Below are positions 1-7,765 of a DNA stretch of 16,792 bases, in pieces. Origin of the DNA: Prasinococcaceae sp. CCMP 1430 (taxonomy: Eukaryota; Prasinodermophyta; Palmophyllophyceae; Prasinococcales; Prasinococcaceae); assembly GCA_013416795.1 (NCBI GenBank), contig RQSC01000798.1, positions 2,711 to 19,502 of the forward strand. The letters run 5' to 3'. Within the stretch, counting starts at the first letter, position 1, and every line of letters starts with the position of its first letter. The translations under genes and the position numbers were made by a program. Below the pieces are notes generated by a model. The model made no database searches, was not told where the DNA came from, and saw only the letters and a program-made list of their open reading frames with translations.

Positions 1-1827
1 AAGGCCGGCGCAGAGGCCGAGCGCGCCCCCGCCGGCGGCGACGAGGCCGCGGCGGCGAGCGGCGGGCCTGGATCGAGGGAGTGCGTCGCGGTGGTCTCGT
101 ACCTCCTCGACGTTGCCACGCGCGCCAGCCTCAAGGGCGATGGCAAGTACATGCACCTCGTCAAGGTGAGCGCGAGGCGCGGCGCCGGCCTTTTCGGAGC
201 GCGCGCGCGCGCGCGCCCAACCGCGGCCGCGGCAGACGCCAGCCGGCCACGCGGCTGACGCGCAGCGCCCCCATCCGTCATCCCATCGTCCTCGCTCCTC
301 CCTTGCGCGCGCGCGCGCGCGACTGCTGTGCTCCACCCCGCGGGCGGCGTCGAAGGCGCTCGGCGACGTCTGCGCCGAGTGGGGCACCATGGAGGAAGGT
401 GGCGCTCAGCAGCCGGCCGAAGTCTACTCCGTCGATGCGTCCATCCAGGTGTGCGCCCTCGCGACCCAGGAGGCCCTCACCCTTCGTGACTCGAATTTTC
501 TTGTCAACGTGCCTTCCATGGTGTCCGAGATCGGCGCGGCCATAGTCATGGACGACCCCGCCGCGTGCGAGGAGCTCGACGCCCTTGCGCTGGAGGCGCG
601 CGTGCAGGTGGGCGTCGCGTGCCTTCGTGAGGACCTGGAAGAGAGCAGGGCCGTCACCAAGGACTGCTGGGATGCCTATCAGATGTGCTTGGAGGACCAC
701 CTGGGACCGGCAGCCGTCAAGGCCGTGTCAACCGACGTCCCGAACGGGGATGCCTTCACGAAGGTGCGCCCCCAATCCCCCCAACCCCGCGCTCCTCCAC
801 CACCGCCCGCCCACCCACCCTGCCCACGCGCGCGCGCGAGGACGCGCACTGCGAAGATGCGAGCCCGCGGCGAAGGAGTCCCTGCTGGCAGGCTGACGCG
901 CGCGGGCCGCGGCTGCATCTCGATGCGCAGGAGATGACGGCGATGTACCGGCGCCTTAAAAGCGTCAAGCGCACGACCGCCACCGCGAAGGCGCTGATCG
1001 CCGAGTTTCCGGCTGACAAGTTCGAGGCCAAGCTCAGGGACATGGTGAACTTGTACATCGCGCTCAAGACGCCGCTGCTCGCTGCGCTTGCGAAGGATGT
1101 CAAGGAGGGACTGTACCACCCCGACAGGGACTTTGTGCCGCCCGCGAAGAAGCAAAAGGTGCAAGAGGCCGGCGAGGTCGGCGAGGAACTCCAGGCTGAG
1201 ACCGCGGACACGGGCGAAGCGAAGGCGCGGAATGGTCCGCCAACGCGCCGTCCTAGGGTCGATTTCACAGAGGCGGAGACCGATGCGGTCGTGGAAGGTT
1301 TCAAGAACCATGGTACAGACTTCAGGGCCATTCTCGAGGAGTACGCGGGCGTGTTCAATGAGTGTCGCCAGGCCGTCGACATCAAAGACAAGGTCAAGAA
1401 CATGAAGAAGAAGTACGGAGACAAGCTGGAAAACTACGAGGCTCTCAAGGCCGCGGCGGCGCCACGTGCCCCTCCGCCGCCGTCGTCGCAGCAGCAGCAG
1501 CAGGCGGGCACGTCGATGCAGGTGCCGTCGGAGGATGTGGGCGCGGCTGTGGGGCCGCCGATGGCCGAGCGACAGGCCGCTGGGGGGCAACCGTCAGGTC
1601 CCAAGGGCAGGCGCACGAACAAGCCGTGGAGCGAACAGGAGGTGAAGGCGCTGATCGACGCGGCGCGACGCTTCGGTTGCAGGTGGAAGACTCTCCGTGC
1701 GGAAACGCTTGGAGTCATCGAGGACTTCCGCACGAACGTCGACTTCAAGGACAAGTGGCGCGTCCTCGAAAGAAACGGAACAGTTTCTGAGGACGACTTC
1801 GAGAAGCCGACGCGCAGGCCATCGTAG
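1..1827 (+). CDS. Tandem Myb/SANT (telobox-like) DNA-binding protein, 5' partial
   Basis: Three exons join without a frame break: 1-165 (open to the window edge), 356-763 and 931-1827 (stop TAG), all phase 0, giving 489 visible residues. The first ~250 residues look mostly helical and match no family I recognise. A basic stretch PPAKKQKV (about 261-268) looks like a nuclear localisation signal. Two Myb/SANT repeats follow, at about 299-354 and 419-474. Each ends in a telobox-like helix, VDIKDKVKNMKKKYG and VDFKDKWRVLERNG, close to the VDLKDKWR signature of TRF-type telomere-binding proteins. Repeat 2 keeps all three core tryptophans; in repeat 1 they are F, F and V, so it may not bind DNA normally. 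A (CAG)5 run encodes glutamines in the linker. A nuclear DNA-binding role is well supported. Telomere binding is inference; another Myb-type transcription factor is the alternative. Confidence 0.75.
199..216. repeat. (GC)9 alternating purine-pyrimidine tract
   Basis: Eighteen bases of pure GC dinucleotide inside intron 1 of the Myb gene. A similar 17-base tract lies at 305-321, just upstream of the acceptor. Such tracts can adopt Z-DNA and are prone to length change. Confidence 0.9.
305..321. repeat. Second alternating GC tract in intron 1
   Basis: Seventeen bases of alternating G and C, 35 bases before the proposed acceptor, where most eukaryotes would have a pyrimidine tract. Confidence 0.9.
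764..930 (+). other. Intron 2 of the tandem Myb gene
   Basis: Donor GTGCGC follows AAG and the acceptor is GATGCGCAG; phase 0. Reading through the donor would add low-complexity proline-rich sequence, while splicing joins two well-behaved helical segments. Confidence 0.75.
1489..1503 (+). repeat. (CAG)5 coding for polyglutamine
   Basis: Five CAG codons in frame in the linker between the two Myb repeats, next to proline- and serine-rich sequence. Confidence 0.9.
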
Positions 1828-2304
1828 AGAGCCATTCCGGCTGCGCACGGACGCAGCACTACAAAGTGACGCTGCAGCAGCGCCACACATGACTGCGGGC
1901 AGGCGCGAGCCACGGGCGCGGGCGCCCGGCGCGCGTGCGTGCACTTGCCGCGCGGGTGGGTAGTGGCCATCGCTCATCATTAAGTGTGTCGCGCTGTACG
2001 CAGCCAAGCGCGTGCATGGCGCCATCCCGCGCATCGTCCGCGCACTCTGAGCCGGCCGGCCCACGCCGTGCGTGCGCCCGTGGCTCCCGGCTGGTGTCTG
2101 GGGCGACCGCTCCTCCGTCCGCGCGCGCTGGTGTGCGTGCGCGTCAGCAACCGCCGCGAACGAGGCTTCCGAGACCGCATCCGAGATGCACACGCGACAT
2201 TCCGCACCACACCATAGCGAATGGGGGGCATCAAATTGATTGGTCCGGGACGGGGAAGCTCCAACGTCCCCGCGCTGTGCCACACAGCACGCGCGCGTGC
2301 GCCC
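1828..2304 (+). promoter_or_regulatory. Intergenic region upstream of the KXD1-like gene
   Basis: 477 bp between the Myb gene stop and the preferred KXD1-like start. Open frames here are shadows of GC-rich sequence and show no recognisable protein. An inverted CCAAT box (ATTGG) sits at 2239-2243, about 60 bp before the ATG, in a slightly AT-richer patch, which fits a promoter. I see no RNA gene here. Confidence 0.4.
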
Positions 2305-2898
2305 ATGTCTGCGCCCGCAAGGGAGGGCGCAGGGACCAGCTCGCCGCCGTGTGCGCCGTCGAGCGTCGAGCTGCAGACTGCGCTTCTCGGGCTCGCGCCA
2401 GCTCCAGCCGCGCACCCCGGCGCGGGCGCCGTTGCGCACGCGCAGGCGCGCGCGCACGCAGCACTCGCAGCGGCGGCCGACCAGCTCAGCGCGGCGGCCG
2501 GGTTGCTAGAGGCGGCGGCAGAAGGTGGGCAAGCGGCCGCCGAGCTCCAGGCTGGCGCGAGCGCTGTGAAGGTGCGCACTAGCTTGCACGCGTTCGCCTG
2601 CGCCCCTGCGCGCAGCATCAGGCACGCGCGCGCGGTGGCACCCGCGCACAGGTGCGACCCGTCCCACTAACCCTCAGCGCGCCTCCTGTCGCCTCAACTC
2701 CATGTCTGGTGGTGCGCACCCTGCCGCGCCTTGTCTGCACAGAACACGGCCGCGGACCTGCACTGGGTGACGACGCACGTGGCCGCTCTCAAGCGCCGGC
2801 TTGCGTCGGCCTTTCCAGAGGAGTACGCGGCGGCCGAGGCGGAGGTCGCGGACAGCCACGCGTCTGTCGCGGAGCGGCTCGAGCGCCCGCGTGAGTAG
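2305..2898 (+). CDS. KXD1: KxDL motif-containing protein (KXD1-like BORC/BLOC-1 subunit)
   Basis: Two exons, 2305-2571 and 2743-2898 (stop TAG), joined in phase 0, encode about 140 residues. The protein is alanine-rich and largely helical, as expected for a coiled-coil subunit. Its C-terminal segment aligns without gaps to the KXD1 core over 26 positions: AADL, then LKRRLASAFPEEY, against the family pattern KxDL...LK.KL...PE.F. KXD1 belongs to the BORC/BLOC-1-related complexes that act on lysosome or endosome positioning at the cytosolic face. The family's namesake lysine is alanine here (AADL). I chose ATG 2305 (MSAPAREG); an in-frame ATG at 2221 would add 28 residues lacking family features. 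The call rests on one helical segment in a low-complexity protein, so another coiled-coil protein remains possible. Confidence 0.6.
2572..2742 (+). other. Intron of the KXD1-like gene
   Basis: Donor GTGCGC after AAG and acceptor CTGCACAG, phase 0, 171 nt. Splicing joins AVK to NTAADL and rebuilds the KxDL-family helix; reading through gives unrelated sequence ending at a stop near 2670. Confidence 0.75.
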
Positions 2899-3022
2899 GC
2901 GACGCGCCGCGCTGGTGGTCACGCGAGGTGGGGGGTGCTTGGCGTGTTTGAGGGATTGAGTCGGTTGGTGGGTGGGGGCGACTCGCGCGCGCTTGCGTGT
3001 GCTCGTTGAGGAGGCGCGGAGC

Positions 3023-4234
3023 ATGAGTATGTCTGTGGCCCGAGTATTGCTGGGCAGGTCCGCGTCGGTGGTGGCAGCTCGCGCGCCGAGGCAGAGACCA
3101 TACCGGCGTCGGAGGCGAACGGCACCTGTGGCCGGCACGCGTACGAGCTCGAGCAACGCGGGGCACGAACAGCAGCAGCAGCAGCAGCAGCAGGCGTCGG
3201 ATCAGGCGCATCAGGACAGCGCCGGCTTTCCGCATGTGTCGGTGATGCTCGACGAGGTGCTCGCGGCCTTCGAGGGGCGGCCGGTCCGCACGTTCATTGA
3301 CGGTACTCTCGGCGCCGGCGGGCACTCGTCGGCGCTCGCAGCGGCGCACCCGGAAATGCGCAAGCTTGTTGGGTTGGACGTAGACCCGACCGCGCATGCG
3401 CTCGCAGGCCCTCGCATCGCCGCAGCCGCCGCGAGCTCCGAGCTGGAGGTCGACCTACGCCTGTCAAACTTCTCCCGGCTCGAGGAGCAGGCCGACGCTG
3501 CGGGCGTGCTCGCGTCGGGCGGTGCCGATGGCATCCTGCTGGACCTGGGCGTATCGAGCATGCAGCTTGACGACCGCTCGCGCGGCTTCTCTTTCCTGTC
3601 CCCCGACGAGCGCGCCGACATGCGCATGGATCCTCAAAGCCCACTCGACGCGGCCACGCTGGTCAACACGTGGAGCGAGGACGAGATCGGGCGCGTGCTG
3701 CGCGAATACGGCGAGGAGCGGCGCTGGCGCTCGCTGGCGGCGCGGCTGGTGCGCGCGCGCAGCGAGCGCGGCGCACCCATCGAGACGGTGGGCGAGCTCA
3801 TCACCGCCATGGGGCTGCCGCTCGACAGGAGGCGTGGGCGGGACAAGATCCACCCCGCCACGCGCGCCTTTCAGGGCATACGCATCGCTGTGAACGGCGA
3901 GTTGGACGTGCTCAAGGCCGTGCTGCCGCAAGCGATGCGCGCGCTGGCGCCCGGCGGCCGTCTGGCGATCATCTCCTTCCACTCACTCGAGGATAGGATG
4001 GTCAAGCGTGCCTTCCGCGAGGCCGAAGCTCAGACCAAGCGCCCGAGCGCGGAGGCGGTCGCCGCGGGCTTCGCCTCGGAGCCCCCGCCGCGAGATACCG
4101 ACTGGCCTGACGACCTTCCGCGCGTCCGGCTGGTCAATCGCAAGGCCGCCGCGCCCTCCAAGAACGAAACCGAGGGAAACAAGCGGGCGCGCTCGGCCAA
4201 GCTGCGAGTGCTCGAGCGCCTCCCGGACGAGTGA
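3023..4234 (+). CDS. rsmH: 16S rRNA (cytosine-N4)-methyltransferase RsmH/MraW, organelle-targeted
   Basis: A 403-residue single-exon protein that uses S-adenosylmethionine to N4-methylate the small-subunit rRNA cytosine equivalent to E. coli C1402. Motifs appear in family order: HVSVMLDEVL (71-80), the SAM-binding loop DGTLGAGGHS (93-102), LDVDPT (118-123), DLGVSSMQLD (174-183), HPATRAFQGIRI (277-288), ISFHSLEDR (317-325) and NKRARSAKLRV (386-396). The E. coli enzyme has about 313 residues. The extra length is an N-terminal extension with no acidic residue in its first 40 or so and many arginines, typical of an organelle transit peptide, followed by eight glutamines. The wording of the DMRMDP, REYGEER and RARSAKLRV segments resembles chloroplast/cyanobacterial members more than mitochondrial METTL15, so plastid is my preferred location. 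The start is the first ATG; a GTG 51 bases upstream is unlikely. Confidence 0.93.
   Translation: MSMSVARVLLGRSASVVAARAPRQRPYRRRRRTAPVAGTRTSSSNAGHEQQQQQQQQASDQAHQDSAGFPHVSVMLDEVLAAFEGRPVRTFIDGTLGAGGHSSALAAAHPEMRKLVGLDVDPTAHALAGPRIAAAAASSELEVDLRLSNFSRLEEQADAAGVLASGGADGILLDLGVSSMQLDDRSRGFSFLSPDERADMRMDPQSPLDAATLVNTWSEDEIGRVLREYGEERRWRSLAARLVRARSERGAPIETVGELITAMGLPLDRRRGRDKIHPATRAFQGIRIAVNGELDVLKAVLPQAMRALAPGGRLAIISFHSLEDRMVKRAFREAEAQTKRPSAEAVAAGFASEPPPRDTDWPDDLPRVRLVNRKAAAPSKNETEGNKRARSAKLRVLERLPDE
3170..3193 (+). repeat. (CAG)8 coding for polyglutamine in RsmH
   Basis: Eight perfect CAG codons at residues 50-57, exactly between the transit-like extension and the catalytic domain, where length changes should be tolerated. 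Confidence 0.95.
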
Positions 4235-4371
4235 GCGCCGGCCGCACGCGGGCCGCGCCGCCTGCACGTTACTCACTCTTGATCTCTCTTATAGCGGCGC
4301 GCGGCGGGGCCGCGCGGCAAGCGTCGCCTCCGCGCGGCGCGCGGCGCCTCCCGTCCTTTGTCTTTCCCACT

Positions 4372-4768
4372 TTAAGCAAGGAGCGCCTTCGCCGAGAGGG
4401 CGGCGCCCTTGAAGTTGATGATGAGCAGGCTGAGCAGGCCCACGTACTTGAGGGTCGGGAGGACGCCCTTGTTCCGCGCCTCCGGCCCGCCGCTGGTGTA
4501 CTGCGCCGAGTAGCGATCGGCGCCGATGGTCCACAGGATCAGCGAGGCGGCCGCCGCGACCGGGTGCGCGAGGCCGCCCACCAGCGTGAGCGCCAGGACA
4601 CCTGGGTACGTCTCCAACGCATTCTGATGGCCGCGCTGTGCGGAGTTGAACGCGATCCCTGACTCGGCCGTGCCATCCTCCGCGTTGGAGACGAGCTTGC
4701 CCTGTGCGTCCGTGTACACAGTGGCGTACATGGCCGGGTACTTCACCCCGTACTTCTTCCTCGCCGAC
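4372..4768 (-). CDS. MAPEG protein, microsomal glutathione S-transferase 3-like, 5' exon not found
   Basis: The frame encodes ARKKYGVKYPAMY, then the MAPEG signature QRGHQNALETYP, hydrophobic helices and GADRYSAQYTSGGPEARNKG near the end; stop TAA at 4372-4374. This matches the MGST3 branch of MAPEG, integral membrane enzymes of the ER that conjugate or reduce lipid substrates using glutathione. About 130 residues are visible against roughly 150 in the family. What is missing is the first transmembrane helix, which should lie directly before ARKKYG. In-frame stops occur upstream (near 4806 and 4822), so a 5' exon is expected, with an acceptor near 4769 (GCAAAG). I searched the minus strand up to 5340 by eye and found no convincing helix. 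An internal ATG at 4731 would give a truncated protein. An insertion around VYTDAQGKLVSNAEDG separates the two signature motifs. Confidence 0.85.
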
Positions 4769-5325
4769 CTTTGCCGCGAGGTGGCGGATCGCGCGCGGCA
4801 TTATTCGTAACGCGCGCGGTGTCAGCCGCCGCCGGCGCGGCGCGGGTGCGCGGCGCGCGGCAACGACTTTTCCCCGGCGCGTGCGCGTTGTGTGGCGCGG
4901 CGCCGCCGCCGCCCCACCACATTGCCCGCGAGCGGCCGCGCGCCGCATCGCCCTCGCCCGCCTGGCGCCCCATCCACTCGAGCGTCTCGTGACACCCACT
5001 GGCACGACGCGAGATGCAACGCTGCCCCGCGCAACGCCATGGCAAGGCACACTTCCGAACAACCCACACCCGCGCTTGATGAGACCACACCCACCCCGGG
5101 GCAGAGGAATGAATGCAAGGAGTCATGATGAGCGTGGAACGCCTCGCCGCGTCGCTGGCGACCAATTTCGAATCGAATCCTGCATAGCGAGCCACGCGCG
5201 GAATCGGATGCGCCGCATCGATGCACGTCCGCGGGTGTTCCGCCTGGTGCCTGGTGGAGATGTGGCTGGGGGCGCGCGAGGTCTGCTATTTGTGGCGACG
5301 TGGCTAAGCCACAGTGTGACTTTGA
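4769..5325. promoter_or_regulatory. Divergent intergenic region between MAPEG and YchJ-like genes
   Basis: About 550 bp that should hold both promoters and the missing first exon of the MAPEG gene. A CCAAT box lies at 5162-5166 in an AT-richer patch, and a second AT-richer stretch occupies about 5310-5350. No RNA gene or repeat is convincing. Confidence 0.4.
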
Positions 5326-6205
5326 TGTACAAAACACTACTCAATTTCACCGAGCGGCCAGCCCGAAGCCCTGTCCCCTGTCCACACGCTCGCGAACGGA
5401 TCGCGCGGCCCGTGTGTGCGTTCGCGGCCGCCGCGCGCCACACCGCCGCGCGCTGGGCGCGCCGTTGACGCGCAGCGAGGCCGCCCCGGCCCAGCGCGCG
5501 CGGCGCGCGGTCGCGCGCGCTCAGGCGAAGAAGGGCGGCGGCTTTGGCGCCAAGCCGAAGAGCCAGGCCGCGCAGCCCAAGAAGGGCTTCGGCCGCATGC
5601 TGGGCGAGGACACCGGCGCGGAGGTCATCAAGAGCGCCGACGCCGCCGACGCTCCGTGCATGTGTGGCTCGGGGAAGACGCACGCGGAATGCTGCGCGCC
5701 GCTCATCGCGGGCAAGCGAGACGCGGCCACCGCCGAAGAGCTCCTGCGTGCGCGATACAGCGCTTACAAGTTGGCCAGCGACAGGGCGGTGGAGTTCATC
5801 ATCGAGACCACGCACCCCGACCACCTCAAGGAGTCAAAACGCACCGCCAAGGAGCTGCGTGACGACACGGAGCTCACTTGCAAGCAGTGCTGCTACGATG
5901 ACTTCAAGGTGCTCGAGGCTGGCTCGGGCGACGCGAGCGCCGACGAGGACACCGTCCGCTTCAGGGTGTGGTTTAGGTTTGTGAAGTACTTCAAGGGGGA
6001 GAAGCGAGGGAAGAAGAGGAGCTCCCTGGAATACGGGCCAGAGACGACGAACACAGAGACCAGCGTTTTCAGGAAGGAGGGCGGCAAGTGGAAGTTCGTC
6101 AAGTCGACCGAGCGCGATGACGCCCCCTACAAGAAGGGCGACACCGGCGCCGCGCCTGCCACGGACTTCCTCAGCCTCGCTAAGCGCGCGATGGGGCAGC
6201 GGTAG
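5326..6205 (+). CDS. YchJ/UPF0225-like SEC-C motif protein with NTF2-like domain
   Basis: The secure part runs from about 5495 to the TAG at 6205. It has a SEC-C zinc-binding motif, CMCGSGKTHAECC (5657-5695, pattern C-x-C-x8-CC), followed by TAEELLRARYSAYKL, the conserved start of the YchJ domain, then an NTF2-like fold with VWFRFVKYF and a closing KEGGKWKFVKS. Bacterial YchJ is about 150 residues with a SEC-C motif at each end; this protein lacks the C-terminal one and has a basic tail. The biochemical role of the family is not established. No in-frame ATG exists before 5597, which lies after a lysine-glycine-rich segment that looks genuine. One workable model starts at ATG 5326 and splices 5412-5494 (GTGTGTG...CCCAG), giving an arginine-rich, transit-like N-terminus; this is inference. 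Organelle location is likely but unproven. Confidence 0.8.
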
Positions 6206-6256
6206 GGGCGAGGGCCAAAAATGTCACACCACAAAAATATTCGCGTGAGTGAGGTG
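6206..6256. terminator. Convergent 3' gap between YchJ-like and carboxypeptidase genes
   Basis: Only 51 bp separate two converging stop codons. The gap contains two A-rich patches (CCAAAAATG and ACAAAAATATT) in otherwise GC-rich DNA. The two 3' UTRs must overlap or be very short. No canonical AATAAA is present. Confidence 0.35.
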
Positions 6257-7678
6257 TCAGCCCTCGGGCGCGAAGCTCTGCTTGCCCAGGACGATCCTCT
6301 CGATGAGGTCGAGCGCAGCCTCCGGCTGGTCGCGCGGGGCGAGGTGTCCCGCGTTGTTGACCACGACGAAGGACAGTCCACCGCCTTGCCGTGCGAAGCC
6401 GTACACCGGCCCCTCCTGGCCCCCCAGTCCGTGCCTCCCGCGCCACAGCGTCCTCGTGGCTGTCCGAAACTCCGCCTCACGCGCGAAGCGCACGCCCGCG
6501 TCGAGCGCACGCTCGGTGCTCATGTGGTTGAACGGCGAGCCATCCATGTTGCCCGCGTACACAACGACTGGAAATCCCTTGTCCAGCAGCCGGCCAAGGC
6601 GCGGCAGCGCGCCGGGGCGCTCGATCTCGCCGTACAGAGCTGCGCTCACCCGGTTCGGCACCGTCTCGCCATCGCCGGACTTCCACTCGTACGCTGATGG
6701 CACGTTGAGTGCGGCCTTGGTCGCGTTGTCGTTCAGGTACGCTCCGAGGGTCTTGTCCAGGCGCTGCAGCGGGTTGCCCCACACGCGCGCGTCGTAGCGG
6801 AACGCCCCCCCGGCGACCGCCACGAGCTCGTCGCACCACGCCTCGCACGCCGCCGTGGCAGCCGCACGCGCGGTGGTGCCTGCGCGCACCAGCGCGCTGC
6901 AATTTGCGAATGCTACGCCCTTCAAGCGCTCGACGTCTGCATCGCCGATGTAGCCCATGCCTCGCAGCATGTCCGCCGTCGGTGGGTATTGCAAGAGCGT
7001 GTCGCTCTCCGGGTTGCCCACCACGAGCCCTGCGAACGCCGCGCTCGCCGCGGGGTACCGCTTCGCGGCTGCCGAGTCGAGCACGAGAGCCTCGGCGAGC
7101 CAAGGCAGATACCTCCCGGCGAAGCTCTCGCCGGTGACCCACAACGGGGCGCCCGCGAGGTCGCCCGCGTGGATGTCGCCAATGAGCGCCTCCAGAACTT
7201 CGGATAGGTCCGCGGCCGTCTGTTCGAGCGTGGTCGCGTAGCAATCGCCGCCACCGCCATCGGCACTCAAATCCGAGTCACACGACGCGTCGACGTGAGC
7301 AAAGCCAGTGCCCACGGGCTGGTCGACAAAGAGCGTCCATGCGTGCGCGTTCCACGCGTGCGCATTCGGCGCGAGAGCGCCGTCGTCGCCGAGCGCGTAG
7401 CCACCATTCTCGGCGAGCAGGCCAGTGAGAGAGCTCGAGCCTGGGCCCCCGTTCAGCCAGAGGACCAGCGGCGCGCGCGGCTGGAGTGCAGAGGGCGCGT
7501 TCCTCGGCGCCTGTAGCCAGTAGAAGAGCTCGCGCGGCCCGTGGCTCTGGTCGCCAACGGCGAGCATGCCCGCGTAGTTGCGCTCCAGCAGCGCGCCCCG
7601 CAGGCGCGGGAGCGCGCGCACCTCGTCGCCCTTCTGGTTGGCGGCGGCACCCCGGGAGGCGACGAGGTCCTTCGGCGC
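6257..7678 (-). CDS. Serine carboxypeptidase (peptidase family S10)
   Basis: About 473 residues of a secreted or vacuolar serine carboxypeptidase, which removes C-terminal residues at acidic pH. The mature start GDEVRALPRL is followed by NYAGMLAV, the oxyanion-hole region WLNGGPGSSSLTG, FVDQPVGTGF and the catalytic triad: Ser in GESFAGRYLP (codon 7124-7126), Asp in VVYAGNMDG (6542-6544) and His in NNAGHLAPRDQP (6344-6346). Most family members have cysteine in NGGPGCSS; it is serine here, so a conserved disulfide may be absent. No ATG lies in frame upstream. An in-frame TAG at 7688-7690 and a good acceptor (ATGCGCAG, exon from 7678) indicate that a short 5' exon holds the signal peptide. I could not identify that exon. 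It should lie near or beyond 7760, close to the divergent MICU gene. Confidence 0.93.
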   Translation of the reverse strand, partial: APKDLVASRGAAANQKGDEVRALPRLRGALLERNYAGMLAVGDQSHGPRELFYWLQAPRNAPSALQPRAPLVLWLNGGPGSSSLTGLLAENGGYALGDDGALAPNAHAWNAHAWTLFVDQPVGTGFAHVDASCDSDLSADGGGGDCYATTLEQTAADLSEVLEALIGDIHAGDLAGAPLWVTGESFAGRYLPWLAEALVLDSAAAKRYPAASAAFAGLVVGNPESDTLLQYPPTADMLRGMGYIGDADVERLKGVAFANCSALVRAGTTARAAATAACEAWCDELVAVAGGAFRYDARVWGNPLQRLDKTLGAYLNDNATKAALNVPSAYEWKSGDGETVPNRVSAALYGEIERPGALPRLGRLLDKGFPVVVYAGNMDGSPFNHMSTERALDAGVRFAREAEFRTATRTLWRGRHGLGGQEGPVYGFARQGGGLSFVVVNNAGHLAPRDQPEAALDLIERIVLGKQSFAPEG

Positions 7679-7755
7679 CTGCGCATCCTACTCCGTCGCG
7701 GCTTCCGCCGTCGCCTCGCCGCATGGCGCGGCGGCAGCGGCAGCGCGCACTGCCA

Positions 7756-7765
7756 CAACATGTTG
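7756..7765. other. Palindrome CAACATGTTG with ATG on both strands
   Basis: A perfect 10-bp palindrome in the gap between the divergent carboxypeptidase and MICU genes. It places an ATG on each strand at nearly the same point: plus MLRWRWWRC at 7760 and minus MLWQCALPL at 7761. Neither start is joined to its gene without a frame change. Confidence 0.5.

Larger units (their letters stand above)
166..355 (+). other. Intron 1 of the tandem Myb gene
   Basis: Donor GTGAGC follows codon AAG and the acceptor is CGAAG, joining phase 0 to phase 0. The acceptor was chosen because it restores the open frame leading into the 389 ATG frame; it is not a perfect CAG site. The intron holds two alternating GC tracts, at 199-216 and 305-321. 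Confidence 0.65.

Noticed and set aside
679-1590. 303-residue minus-strand open frame opposite the Myb gene
   Set aside because: Its leucine/arginine-rich composition mirrors the plus-strand coding sequence and it shows no domain.
2972-3022. GTG start 51 bases upstream of the RsmH ATG
   Set aside because: Nuclear genes rarely start at GTG and the ATG at 3023 gives a good transit-like N-terminus.
3023-4234. Idea that the window is bacterial because of mraW
   Set aside because: There is no cell-division gene cluster, the gene has a transit-like extension, and the neighbours have introns and encode BUD13, MICU and MAPEG proteins.
5105-5190. tRNA-like T-loop TTTCGAATC and a loose stem between GCAAGGA and TCCTGC
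   Set aside because: The arms do not pair as a cloverleaf, there is no A box at the right distance, and the apparent acceptor stem is mismatched.
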